This document shows, one piece after another, positions 39,001 to 50,059 of a stretch of DNA of 64,000 nucleotides. The translations under genes were made by a program, and so were the position numbers. Source of the stretch: Vitis vinifera (lineage: Eukaryota; Streptophyta; Magnoliopsida; Vitales; Vitaceae); NCBI RefSeq assembly GCF_030704535.1, contig NC_081812.1, positions 22,047,501 to 22,111,500 on the forward strand. Reading direction: 5' to 3'. Each line of letters opens with the position of its first letter. Position 1 is the first letter of the stretch. A model generated the notes under the pieces. That model did not search any database. It had not been told where the DNA came from and saw only the letters and a program-made list of their open reading frames with translations.

Positions 39001-42000
39001 TTTAACACATGTTTCTTATTAGCTGTTTAGATGTATAATAGCTGGTAAATTTTCTACATGACTATATGCAAACTTTGCACATCCCATCATTTGAATACTT
39101 AAGCATATTCTGTGTATAAGAGGTGTGACCCTGCATCCCCACCACTATTTTCATCGGAAAATGCTGTGCCACCTGACTGAAAGGGTTAGCAGATTTGTGG
39201 CAGTCAACCTTAAATGAAAATTTCTATATTTTAAATCAAAACAAGCATCATATGCCATCATCCTTGAGTCGAGTATGAGGTCTGGCTTCAAACATAATTG
39301 GAGATCATATTATTTGTAATGAATGGACATGGAAGGAAATACTTTTTAAAAAAGAGTTATTCACCAGTTTTCCCCTTGGTGCAATGGGAATATTTACTGC
39401 CAATTGTTTAATAAATGAAAACCATCTCCTGTAAATCTTGTTCAACATGATAATAGTGTTGTGAGATGTGGTGTGCAAAAGTAGAATCTGTTTTCATTGA
39501 GATGTGAAACTGAAAACCTGAAAAGAGGCATTAATTCCTGGATTTTTTTTATTGTTTTTAACATAATGCCTACCTAAAAAGAGGAAGTCATTGTCTTTGC
39601 ATACACTGAATTTATCTATTTATGTGTTTGCAATAATCAAACTCTTTGCTTATGCAGGGTAAAGATAAAACGGCCGAAGAGAGAAGAATTGCCATTTGTA
39701 TATTTGATGATGTTGCTGAGCAATGTCGAGAATCAGCTCTTAAGTAAGCATTTCAGTTTTAAAAAATATCTTGTTTGAAGTGCTGGTGATTGCTGATTTT
39801 TTCTTCTATTTCCTTAACCAATATGTTGGTGGAACAGATACTATGATACTTACCTTCCTTTCCTATTGGAAGCCTGCAATGATGAGAACCCACATGTTCG
39901 TCAGGTTTGCATGCTAATCACTAACTTTGCTGTTTGGCTTCTAAGTTGTCATGGGCTTCATGCTTCATGAAAGATAGATAACATATATTGCATTTCAGGC
40001 AGCTGTTTATGGAATAGGTGTTTGTGCAGAATTTGGTGGGTCTGCATTCAAACCTCTTGTTGGAGGTAGTTTACTTCCCATGTGCATGGTTGCTTGTCTC
40101 CTTGGATTGCTCCTTCATAGGTTGTAATGTACTTTTGTATTTGGCTTTTCTGCAGAGGCTCTTTCCAGGCTGGATGTTGTAATAAGACACTCTAATGCAC
40201 GGGATTCAGATAATGTAATGGCTTATGATAATGCTGTTTCCGCACTTGGAAAAATATGCCAGTTCCATCGCGATAGTATAGATGCCGTGCAGGTATATAT
40301 ATCTCATCATTCCTTGCTTTGGGTTGCTTCTGTGTATACTACCTTTATACGTAGCTTCCCCTCCCCTCTTTTTTAGGCGCTTCCTAATCATGATCTTGTT
40401 GTCTATCAAAAATATATTTTATCATTCCATAATGCAATTTTCATCTAACTTGGCATTTGTCACAATTTTCTTGGTAGATAGGTCTGTGCTCCAACCTTTC
40501 CTCCTGCAATTGTATTCTTTCTTACTCGTATCTATTTGTGCTTGTTACTGGTGGAAAAAATGTTAGTCTGGCCTCCTTGCCAAGAAATTTTTTTTGAGCA
40601 GTTAAAATACTTTCTCCAAATCAGGCTTTTAATGCTTTTACTCTCTTCATCATTGGCAAAAGTACTTAAAATAGTATGAAGCCTCTTCAATATTTTATGC
40701 TTGAATATTGCTTTGAGTTACAAACCTCTCTAACAAGCATACAAATTTCAATGCTGCTCCCCCAAAACTCTCTTTTTAGTAATTCAAGTTGTTCAATGGC
40801 GAATTCTAGGTTAAGCCAATCTATTGCAAATCCCAACTTACCCACACAGCTTTCTAAATTTTTTTTTTTTTTTTTAATTTTTTTGGGCAGATTGTTCCTG
40901 CTTGGTTAAGTTGCTTGCCTTTAAAAGGTGATTTGATTGAGGCCAAAGTTGTGCATGACCAACTATGTTCAATGGTGGAAAGGTAGAAACTCCAAACTGT
41001 TACATAGGGAATGTGTTGTGTGCACCAGATCTTTTTTACTCCTCTTTATTGGTTTGATTATTTTTTACTCCTCTTTATTTACAGGTCAGATAGGGAACTT
41101 TTGGGGCCCAACAATCAATATCTTCCCAAAATAGTTGCAGTCTTTGCTGAGGTATCATCTCTCTCTATTTAGATTGCTTGATGATGTAGGACAACCCTAG
41201 GATGGTTGCCTACACTCAAGGGTAGGTGGGCTAGGGTTTTATTTTTAGGGTGTAAGGAGAGGAACAAGGAATAAACTTTATGGTAGAGAAAATTATAAGA
41301 TAAGAAATAGAGAGAAAGAAGAAACAATGAAGAAAAGATGGAAAACCTTAGAGTCTCACTAAGGCCTTCTAGGAGTCTCACCTAGAAGAAAATCAATGGA
41401 GTCTCACCATTGAGGGTTGCAACCTTGCAATGAAAGAAAGTATAATATTATTCATCAAAATTCATCCCTTTGATTTACATTGATTAGCCTATTTATAGGC
41501 TTCTCTAAGAAATCCAAAGTCTACTAAGACTCTAATAACCTATTCTACTAGGACTCTAATAACCTATCATGACTCAAATTCTAATTACATTATAACTCAA
41601 CTAGCTAATCCTAATTAGACTTCAACAAATACCAATCCTAATTTAATTCCAAGTAATAATAATCCTACTTTAATTACAACTAATACTAATTCCCTTTCTT
41701 GATATATATCTTGAATATTCATCCTCATCACTTGAGCTCTTAAAATATCATACCAACATCATGGTTATACAAGATGTTAACTGTTTTAGTCCCCATGTTG
41801 AGTATCTCTGATTACATAAAAATCTTAGATGTTTATGAACTTAGTTTCCAACAATCAGTTCAAGGGCTTTCACTTCCAAGTTCCAACACCAGTTTTTCCA
41901 ATTTAACAGTTACGAGTACTTCTGTTCATAAAACACGTGCTTGTTTGCAATCAGGTGGAATACATTTTGAAGATCAGAAAATAGCAATATTACATCTGGG

Positions 42001-42417
42001 GACTGAAAAGTGTAAACAGAAATAAAAATGTTTTTTTAACCTCAAATGTGTTAAAATTGCTTCTTTTATTTATTTATTTTTATCTGCAATAAGATGAAGG
42101 TTTTTTTTCCAAATAAAGTCTAAGGGGACTTGAGCCCTCATTCCGTCACTTTTTAGTGGGGAGTCTGTTTTAATTAAAGTCTGGCTACATGTAGGTAAGC
42201 GTTCTGCTTTCAAACTACTTTTCATTACTATTGATTCTGGGGACTACTGCAGGTCCTATGTGCTGGTAAAGACCTGGCAACTGAGGAAACCACAAGCCGA
42301 ATGATTAATCTGCTGAGGCAACTTCGGCAGACATTGTCGCCCTCTGCCCTGGCATCAACGTGGTCATCCTTGCAGCCTCAGCAACAGCTCGCGCTGCAGT
42401 CCATCCTATCAACTTAG
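33055..42417 (+). CDS. IMB3: Importin-5 / karyopherin beta-3 (nuclear import receptor)
   Basis: Twenty exons with consistent phases give 1,116 aa, the length I recall for Arabidopsis IMB3/EMB2734. Exons: 33055-34284, 34546-34749, 35731-35835, 36027-36092, 36185-36349, 36677-36751, 36926-37080, 37425-37560, 37650-37719, 37814-37941, 38059-38115, 38505-38690, 38811-38903, 39658-39743, 39838-39904, 39999-40065, 40156-40292, 40891-40982, 41085-41151 and 42253-42417. The start is the ATG of [18 protein letters not shown]. The protein is a solenoid of HEAT repeats, for example [20 protein letters not shown] and NENPHVRQ-like turns. An acidic stretch ([13 protein letters not shown]) and a charged loop ([20 protein letters not shown]) are typical of the IPO5 class. 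It binds cargo and RanGTP; IPO5-class cargoes include ribosomal proteins and histones. Introns contain a solo LTR, two LINE-tail insertions and local tandem repeats. Confidence 0.96.
35200..35495. repeat. Imperfect tandem duplication (~156 bp period) in importin intron 2
   Basis: Unit 1 (35,200-35,355) and unit 2 (35,356 to about 35,495) share ordered words. Examples are AAAGAGGCAGTATT against AAAGAGGTGGTATT; ATGTATAATTTT in both; TTTTGAGAATATAAATATT against TTTTGAGCATATAAATATT; TATAGAGTTTC against TATGGAGTTTC; and CCTAGTCTTGT against CCCAGTCTTGT. The repeat is well diverged, so old. Confidence 0.75.
36839..36889 (-). mobile_element. 13-bp LINE-tail-like insertion with 19-bp target-site duplication
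   Basis: Identical 19-bp repeats (TTTTGTCTAACAAACAATT) at 36,839-36,857 and 36,871-36,889 flank TTTTTGATAAGTC. On the minus strand this reads GACTTATCAAAAA, a LINE 3' terminus plus a few A's. It lies in importin intron 6. The perfect duplication suggests a fairly young event. Confidence 0.6.
40295..40428 (+). mobile_element. 5'-truncated LINE tail with 17-bp target-site duplication in importin intron 17
   Basis: ATATATCTCATCATTCC (40,295-40,311) and ATATATTTTATCATTCC (40,412-40,428) flank a 100-bp insert. The insert looks like an L1 3' UTR: GTGTATACTACCTTTATACG, a T-run before GGCGCTTCC, and the end GTCTATCAAAAA. The first duplication starts three bases past the exon 17 border, so the insertion hit right beside the splice donor without breaking it. 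Confidence 0.75.
41182..41730 (-). mobile_element. Solo LTR of an LTR retrotransposon (fossil) in importin intron 19
   Basis: The 549-bp block starts TGATGTAGG and ends CCTCATCA, with inverted terminal words TGATG/CATCA. It is flanked by a perfect 5-bp target-site duplication, CTTGA (41,177-41,181 and 41,731-41,735). On the minus strand it has a TATA-like CTATAAATAGG followed by a pyrimidine-rich 3' half, as expected for an LTR read in the antisense direction to the host gene. No internal domain is present, so it is a solo LTR left by recombination. Superfamily is not decided. The intact duplication suggests moderate age. Confidence 0.85.
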
Positions 42418-45347
42418 TTAATTTCACAATGGTGAGTGTGATGTTCCAAGATTCCCTTGTGAGATGCTGCTGTGTCGGGTCGGTCCGGTTTGCTTTGTTT
42501 GCTGTGTGTTAGGTAGTCCATTCTTTTCCATAATATGATTCATAATTGGTTGGGCAATGTTACACATTTGTACCAATGCAGCAGTGTGCATTATTGCTTG
42601 ATTGCTCTGAGGGTGACGTGAAAAATATACGAGTTTTGGTGTAGAATGTGTATATTAAAGTGGTATTCATCATCCAGTCCTCCCTCGAAAGGAGAGGAAA
42701 AAAAGAAACGAAAAGATCAATAGTTCATAGTTTGTGGCTCTGTTTGAACGGTCGGTGTGTGAATGCGATGTTGAGGCTCGTTTGTCAAGCAAAATCAGTT
42801 TTGGTGATTTTTGGACACACTTCTATACAGTTTCTATCCTTTTTTCTTTGGGGAAGTTTCATGTCTATTTTTAGATTGCCGGTGAGGTTTTGTATAGCTT
42901 TTCTTTATTGGGTTATTATCTTTACTTTCATGTTTTGGTTCTGAAACAATTAAGGTGGATTCATGGTGTGGTTGTTACTTTTGTTTTTAGGATATTTCCC
43001 ATGTCTTTTGGGTTACATAGTCTAAAATGCGATTAGATCACTTCCATGAACGTGACATGCTAGTTTGACAATTATGAATTACTTAGTCAAAATATTTTAT
43101 TTTAACAATTATTTTAAAGTTTAATTATATGAAAATTAGAAAAGTATTTTGTGGAAGCAAATATTAATATTTTCTTTGAAAATTATGATTTTGATTTTGG
43201 AAGTTATAAGACCTCGTTTGAAATAGTTTTAAATTTTTGGTTTAAAGTAGAAGCTCAAGTGGGATCCAAATATTTCAAAGGGGGTTTCCAAGTTTAATTA
43301 AATATTAATAACTTCATGTATAAGTTTAAAAGAAGACTTTCGTGAGAAGCAACATTATTTATAATTTAAAATCTATTTGATATTATTTTTATAATTTATT
43401 AAAAATAAATTAAAAATATTTCAGATTTTTAAATACATTTTTGTTTTACAAAATATCAAATAACTATTTTTTAAAATTGATTATCAAACAGCTCGGAGGG
43501 TTTGCATTTAAAAACACTTTTCAAATACTACTTTTTATGATTCAATCAAAAAGTAGAGCTCTGTCCCAAAGGGAAGTCATTGAAAGGCATCTTTACAAGA
43601 CGACAGCTTTAGTGGTTTTTGAGGGTGGGGATGGAGGTTACCTTAGGGAAACAAAAAGCATCAATAGGATTAGGTTGTCAATTGTTTAAAATCTTATATC
43701 CTTACCACCAAAATTCAAATGTTGGGAGGAGGTTGATGTATGGGAGCTGTTACTTTCATCACCTAACATATCAACAAAAAAACAACATATAGTATAGTGA
43801 AGAAGATAAATTAAAATTTAGATTCTTGTGAAGGAACAGGCCCTTGAATGACATCTTAATGGACCCACCTACCCACTTGTGATTTTTTTTAAGAAAAATA
43901 ATTAAAACATAAAAGATAAAACTCCTCTATTTAAGGTCAAGATCAAGAATCATGTTGAGATGGTCCCCCTGCTTACTCTAAAACAGGCATCTTCTTCCAT
44001 TTCAGACAGCCCTTAATATTTTATACCCAAATTAAAAGAAATTCAAACAAAGTTGAGAGTGACATCCATAGTTCCTTTCCCACCATTTCTATGATGTTTG
44101 AATGGCTTTTGAAATCAAGAGATTTTTTTTTAATTTGTTTAAATAATTTTGTTAATTTTTTAAATCTAAAAATAATAAAAAATATGTATGTGTTTAGTTT
44201 GTATAATAAGATTGTTTTTGAAGTAAGAATGTGTTGATCATTAATAAATAAACAAATGAAAGCAAGAAGCTGGTGTATGGTGATGTAAGGAGGGGGTTAG
44301 AACAAGCGCGGCGTGCACGATAAGATATTCTTGTTTGTTTGCTGAGGTCTAAGACTGTCCCTACTATTTGGGTTTAAGCCTTTTGTTTTTGGGGTCATCT
44401 AGAGGATCCCTAGTGTGCCTCCAAGTGGCAAATCCTCATTCATTTTTTACTTTCCTCCCTCAATTTTGACCAAGTTTACACAAGGGTTTTAGAGTTGAGG
44501 ACAAGAACTTCAAGATCCCCTCACCCCAATATGCCCTTGGAATGGGTTTCATTTTCAAGTCTTTGGTTGAGATTATGAGATAAGACTCTTTCCTAGGAGG
44601 ATATGCCAATATAAGGAAAGCTATAAGGTAGTCAATTGACGTGTAATGAACTCAAAATATAAATGATTGTAGCGTGTAATTAAATCTAAATTGTTAAATA
44701 AAAATATTTAAAAAAAAGGTTTGAAGGGAAGGAATATGATTAAAATATAAAGAAATAAAATTATTATGAAAGTAAAAAACAAAAAACTTCTTTTTTAACT
44801 ATTTAATGTAGAAATAAAAGTAATTACTTTCACATATATTTCTTCTTGTAAAAATTCGCATTCAAATCCAAATATTGTTTATTTTGGGTTTAAATGGATT
44901 CTCGTGGTTTTAAAACAGTCTTTAGGATTAAGAAGAATTTATACTTATACAACGCTAAATTTTTTTTCTTGTATTCGATATGAGATATCACACTTTAATT
45001 GTTTGAAAATAGAAGTTTGGAAAAAGGTTGATTGTAATAAAATTGGAGTGATGAGATTTGAGATTTTGGGGTGAAATATTAGGACTTGATCAAAGTTTGG
45101 GTTCATGGGTCTTTGGACCAAAATGGAGATTAAGGTATGATAAGAAGACAAACACAAAAGGACAAGTCAAAAGGACCCGTGAAATTTAGCCAAAAGAAAT
45201 GCAATTGAGAACTCAGACCACCTATCAAACATATATAAATCGCCAAACAAGAAGATGGAGACGTACAAGGAGCTCTTAAACCACTTCATTAAGAGGTAGA
45301 GAAATTGCAAAAAAAAAAAAAAACCATCAATTCCCTTCACAAATTCA
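42418..45347. other. Importin 3' UTR and intergenic spacer before the ERF gene
   Basis: The importin 3' UTR probably runs to about 42,960. From 43,050 to 45,200 the sequence is AT-rich and I see no gene. An open frame at 43,441-43,689 has no recognisable domain. The final part is the ERF promoter, with a TATA box (TATATAAAT) at about 45,232-45,240, roughly 110 bp before the ATG, and an A-run in the leader at about 45,310. Confidence 0.55.
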
Positions 45348-46130
45348 ATGGAAATTCAATTCCAGCAGCCAAAGGGAGCCATTCCGGCCACCAAGGTGAG
45401 AAAATTCAAGGGAAGAAACAGAAGCAATAGCAATAACAAGTTTGTAGGGGTGAGACAAAGGCCATCTGGGAGATGGGTTGCTGAGATCAAAGACACTACA
45501 CAGAAGATAAGGATGTGGCTTGGAACTTTTGAGACTGCTGAGGAAGCTGCTAGAGCCTATGATGAAGCTGCTTGCCTTCTTCGTGGATCCAACACTCGCA
45601 CAAATTTCATTCCCAACGTCTCCTCCAATTCTCCTCTGGCTTCCAGGATCCGGACCCTCCTTGATAACAAAAAGGGAGCAAAGCAACCAAAACAAACCAG
45701 TGTTGATAGCAGTAACATTTCCACTACAATAGTCACTCCTTGTGCCAGTAGTTGCACCAGCAGTGGCAGTAATTCTCTTTCTAGTGAAAAAATTCAGGAG
45801 ACCCAGTTGTTTGATGATGCATATAAGCCAGATTTGAGCAACTGCAGTGAGGAAGTGGAGTTGGGTTCTTCTGAATCCGGCCTGTCATGGGGTTTTGCAG
45901 CCGGGTTTGACCGGTTTTCATTTGCTCAACAAGTGTTGGACTTGCCAAAGAATGGTGGGTTGCAGGAGGCAGCTGAGGGGGAGTTTTCGGAATTCGAACG
46001 GATGAAAGTTGAGAGGCAAATATCTGCATCGCTCTATGCCATGAATGGGGTTCAAGAGTATATGGATACTGTCCATGATCCTTCTGATGCTCTGTGGGAT
46101 CTTCCTCCTCTATGTTCTTTGTTCTGCTAA
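45348..46130 (+). CDS. RAP2-11: AP2/ERF transcription factor, ERN/RAP2.11 type
   Basis: An intronless frame of 260 aa starting [10 protein letters not shown]. One AP2 domain lies at about residues 32-88 ([20 protein letters not shown] to GSNTRTNF). The WVAEI and [10 protein letters not shown] features mark the ERF subfamily branch that includes Arabidopsis RAP2.11 and the legume nodulation factors ERN1/ERN2. A basic stretch, [16 protein letters not shown], precedes the domain and may add nuclear targeting. The C-terminal half is serine-rich and then acidic (about 165-180), ending [14 protein letters not shown], likely an activation region. The N-terminal MEIQFQQPK is shared, from memory, with Medicago ERN1. 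RAP2.11 acts in the low-potassium response; the role here is not shown. The neighbours (importin on one side, alpha-tubulin on the other) match the RAP2.11 locus as I recall it. Confidence 0.9.
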   Translation: MEIQFQQPKGAIPATKVRKFKGRNRSNSNNKFVGVRQRPSGRWVAEIKDTTQKIRMWLGTFETAEEAARAYDEAACLLRGSNTRTNFIPNVSSNSPLASRIRTLLDNKKGAKQPKQTSVDSSNISTTIVTPCASSCTSSGSNSLSSEKIQETQLFDDAYKPDLSNCSEEVELGSSESGLSWGFAAGFDRFSFAQQVLDLPKNGGLQEAAEGEFSEFERMKVERQISASLYAMNGVQEYMDTVHDPSDALWDLPPLCSLFC

Positions 46131-46585
46131 AGGTTTGATCATTGATGGTTACGCTAACCATGAGATTTCCCCTGATTTATTGCTTGTTTCTAGTCTTTGT
46201 TTTAGCTTTTCTCAGTGGAATATCCAGAGGAGTATATGATTTAGGATTTGATCAGAGATAAAAGAAGTTCTTGCTGTAATACCTGTCAATATGCAGTAGA
46301 ACATCTGGAGAGAAATCCCAGTCATCTTGTTCTTACTGTTGTACTTGTCCTGTCACAACACCCCACCATGAGATAAGATTTCAAAGAACTTAATCTGATT
46401 TTAATAGACAACATAACAAAAAATGCTCATGGGATTTTCCAAAACCTCATTTCAGAGGTGGGAAATGATTAATTCATTCCCAAAGTTACAGCTGAACACC
46501 AGATGGATATATATACCATATCTTAAAGAGATAAAAAGGGGGAGATTAACAAAATGTTGTGATCGATTAAGTAGTAAAATGGGTC
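46131..46585. other. Convergent spacer between ERF and alpha-tubulin
   Basis: This 455-bp gap holds the 3' UTRs of two genes that point at each other (ERF on plus, tubulin on minus). I see no other feature. Confidence 0.6.
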
Positions 46586-49179
46586 TCATTCCTCTGCCTC
46601 GATATCAATAGCTTCTGCCACAACTTCCTCATAGTCTTTCTCCAGAGTGGCAAGATCCTCCCGGGCTTCAGAGAATTCACCTTCCTCCATTCCTTCTCCC
46701 ACATACCAGTGCACGAACGCTCGCTTCACATACATGAGATCAAACTTGTGGGTAATTCTCTCAAAAACCTCAGCAACAGCTGTGTTGTTGCTTATCATAC
46801 ATACTGCTCTCTTCACCTTAGCCAGTTCGGCCCCAGGAACCGCTGTTGGGGCCTGGTAATTGATACCGCACTTGAAACCAGTTGGGCACCTAAACATATA
46901 CAGGCATTCGTTTGAATCATATGGATGGATATGGTGATGGTTTTTCAATGGTTGAAGAATCAAAACTAATGGTAACCCTTTTTTCCATACTCACCAGTCA
47001 ACGAATTGAACCGTCCTCTTAGTCTTGATGTTAGCAACGGAAGCATTGACATCCTTTGGAACTACGTCTCCCCGATACATCAAACAGCAGGCCATGTACT
47101 TTCCATGCCTTGGGTCACACTTTGCCATCATGCTTGAGGGCTCAAACACAGCAGTTGTGATCTCAGGGACTGAGAGCTGCTCATGGTAAACCTTTGCAGC
47201 TGAGATCACCGGGGCGTAAGATGATAACATGAAATGTATTCGAGGATATGGGACAAGGTTAGTTTGGAATTCTGTAATGTCCACATTAATGGCTCCATCG
47301 AATCTCAAGGAAGTGGTGATTGAAGATATGATTTGGGATATTAAGCGGTTCAAGTTAGTGTAGGTTGGCCTTTCAAGGTCTAAGGATCGCCTGCAGATAT
47401 CGTAAATGGCTTCATTGTCCAAAAGCACAGCCACATCTGTGTGTTCAAGGAGGGAATGAGTGGACAGCACACTGTTGTAAGGCTCCACAACTGCTGTAGA
47501 AACCTGCAAATTTAGGAACAAATCTGCTAAGGATTCCATAAAAGTGTAATATAAATATAACTCTTCTTCACTTGTAGACGTGTTTTAAGGCTATATGGAT
47601 CCTTTGGCCTGAGAATAGAAGACATTATCTATTCTATTGAAAGTGAGTCGTTGTAAATAGTATTAGAATCGATCTCAATTCTAATATAAGAATTTGTTTG
47701 ATCCTGTAAGAAGTGTTTGTTTGTTTGGCTCTATCCTATGAGACAAAACATCAACAAGGGAATTTGTTTAACCCTGTAATGGATGTCTATTTGTAATGGG
47801 TGTATATTCATTTGACTCTCTCTTGTGAGACACACAATATGAAAATTATGTTTGTATGAGGGGTGATTATAATATTTTACATTAAATAAGTTTATTTGAC
47901 TTCACAGTAAACACGACAAGGACATTTTATCTATACAACAATATTTCACATTGGAGAGATGCGTCTTGAAGGTGTGAAGCCTCTCGGGCACATAATAGGA
48001 AAAAGTTCATAGTATTATATACATATATTATATGTAATCATAATTTTGTAAAGACCTTTTAGGCTCGGAGAAAGGAGTAGGTCTTTACACCAATGACATG
48101 TCTCATGCTTACGTTTGGCTAGCTCTGGTTCCTTTGCTTTCAGCGAAAGATTTACATGTTTGAGGAAGTACCTGAGGAGAAGGATAGATGGTAAACCCAA
48201 GTTTTGACTTCTTTCCATAATCTGCAGAGAGGCGTTCAAGAACCAAGGACCCAAATCCAGAACCAGTGCCACCACCCACAGCATTAAACACCAAAAACCC
48301 TTGCAAGCCAGAGCAAACGTCCGCTAATTTTCTGACTCGATCAAGGCACAAATCCACAATATCTTTCCCCACTGCGGGACAGAGCACCCAACAGATGAGT
48401 AGAATTGATGCTATGTACATTGTGATAAGAGTTTGCAGTCACCTGTATAATGTCCCCGGGCATAGTTATTAGCAGCATCTTCCTTGCCAGATATGAGCTG
48501 CTCAGGATGGAAGAGTTGTTTATAGACCCCTGTCCGAACTTCATCGATAACACTAGGTTCAAGATCAACAAAGACAGCTCTAGGCACATATTTACCGGCG
48601 TCGGTCTCGCTGAAGAAAGTATTAAAAGCATCATGGCCAGCACCATTAGAGGTGCCACTGCAAGAAAATACGGGAAACCCTTTAGGTCCAACAGGAAGAG
48701 CACAAAATCTAGTAAGTCCCAAATCAAAATTTTGTTTCTTCGAACAAAAAAATTGTGCAATTCCTTACAGCACACCAAATTCATCCCTATAGTAGATAAA
48801 TGTAGACTAAATGAAACCTAGGTACTACAATCCATCAATAGAATGTCCATTCAAGAAAAACCCAAATAAAAAAAATGCAACAACTGATAAAAACAGGCAG
48901 AACAACTTAGGGGGTTGTCTGCATTTATGGTCTTGTATCAGGATTTGAGATCATTTCATAACGGATCCTCAATGTGACACCAACCCCACTCATTAAATTC
49001 AAGGAAGATTGATGTCACTAACCTAGAAAAAAAAACAAAGGAGAAAAAAGAAAAAACAGAAATGACCTGGGCATCATGCCATCAGATTGAATGCCATGTT
49101 CAAGGCAGAAAAGTTCCCAACATTCATTTCCCACTTGGATCCCAGCTTGCCCAATGTGTATGCTTATCACCTCTCTCAT
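46586..49179 (-). CDS. TUA: Alpha-tubulin, divergent member without a C-terminal tyrosine
   Basis: Five minus-strand exons (49067-49179, 48443-48657, 48172-48371, 46995-47503 and 46586-46889) give 446 aa, against about 450 for typical alpha-tubulin. [19 protein letters not shown] opens the protein. The GTP-binding loop GGGTGSG is at about 142-148, and the [15 protein letters not shown] region carries the catalytic glutamate. [20 protein letters not shown] and [19 protein letters not shown] are intact. Two departures stand out. Position 40 is threonine, so the K40 acetylation site is absent (as in the TUA1/3/5 branch). The C-terminus reads [18 protein letters not shown] and stops, with no terminal tyrosine. 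Smaller oddities are [12 protein letters not shown] and ERITHKFDL, where relatives usually have SDTTVGVAHDAF and SRIDHKFDL. Head-to-head with the carrier gene at 50 kb. Confidence 0.95.
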
Positions 49180-50059
49180 TCTTTCTCTTTTATCTTTTGT
49201 ATTTGTGTTTACAATTTCAGATGTCTTCTCTTTCTCTAAAGGGAATGGTGCATGGATTTGAGAGAATGGAGAAGCGAAGTTCAAGGAGAATGACAAGGAA
49301 TCAGTTTTTCTTCAGCGTTAAATTAAAGATTAGACCAAATTCATTCGGAGTCTGGATAGAACAAGGCCCGCCATCTGATTTGCGACTCTGCCCTGGTCCA
49401 TTTAGTCCACCTATCACCATCGGGCCACTAGGCCATCTAACTAGGACTTGTTCAAAATTAATCGAAATTTCATGTTTAAAATGTGTTTTCAAGCAGCAGA
49501 GGTTGTGAGTTGGAGCCTTGGAGGCTAGTTGACAAACTTTATTGTATTGTCAGGATCAGGGGTCTGTCATATGGCTGACCAAATCCAAACTTCTCTAATG
49601 CCCATGGCGGCATGGCCCATGTCCCCATTTCCATACTTAAATGGACACCACCTTAAACCCCACAAATTTTGTACCTTTTTTGTAATTTGGTAATATGTCA
49701 ACTACAATGTTGTCCAAAAATTTGGCTCAAACGAAACTAATTTTAGAATTATTTCCTCAATTAGGAGAAAAAATGAATGCAATAATTGCAAAGAAAATAC
49801 TAGATAATCATGAAAGAGGAATAAAGGATTTAGGCATTTAGCCGAGAATTGAGGCTGCGTGAGACTGAGGCTGAATGTTGAGGAAGTTGACGGCCATGAA
49901 GATTCTGAATTTTTTTCATCGCCCCACATAGGGAGCAGTGTTAATTTCGTAAATATATAGCAATTGCTGTGGCATAAACCCTAAAACCCCAACTACTCCT
50001 AAAACCCTTTTGATTTCTAACGCATTACTCTCGTTTTCTCTACCTGGAAGTGCAAGGAA
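49180..50059. promoter_or_regulatory. Bidirectional region between alpha-tubulin and the mitochondrial carrier
   Basis: This 880-bp gap separates two start codons pointing apart. Near the carrier side there is a telo-box run at 49,976-49,983 (AAACCCTAAAACCCC in context). A GGGCCACTAGGCC word lies near 49,421. I see no further gene here; the open frames on the plus strand at 49,062-49,508 are shadows of the tubulin exon and its flank. Confidence 0.55.

Noticed and set aside
44395-44412. TCTAGAGGATCCC resembles a cloning-vector polylinker
   Set aside because: Only 13 bases match and the flanks are ordinary plant sequence, so it is taken as chance rather than vector contamination.
47930-48080. 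LTR-like wording (CACATTGGAGAG) in the alpha-tubulin intron
   Set aside because: No terminal words, target-site duplication or second copy could be found, so no element is called.
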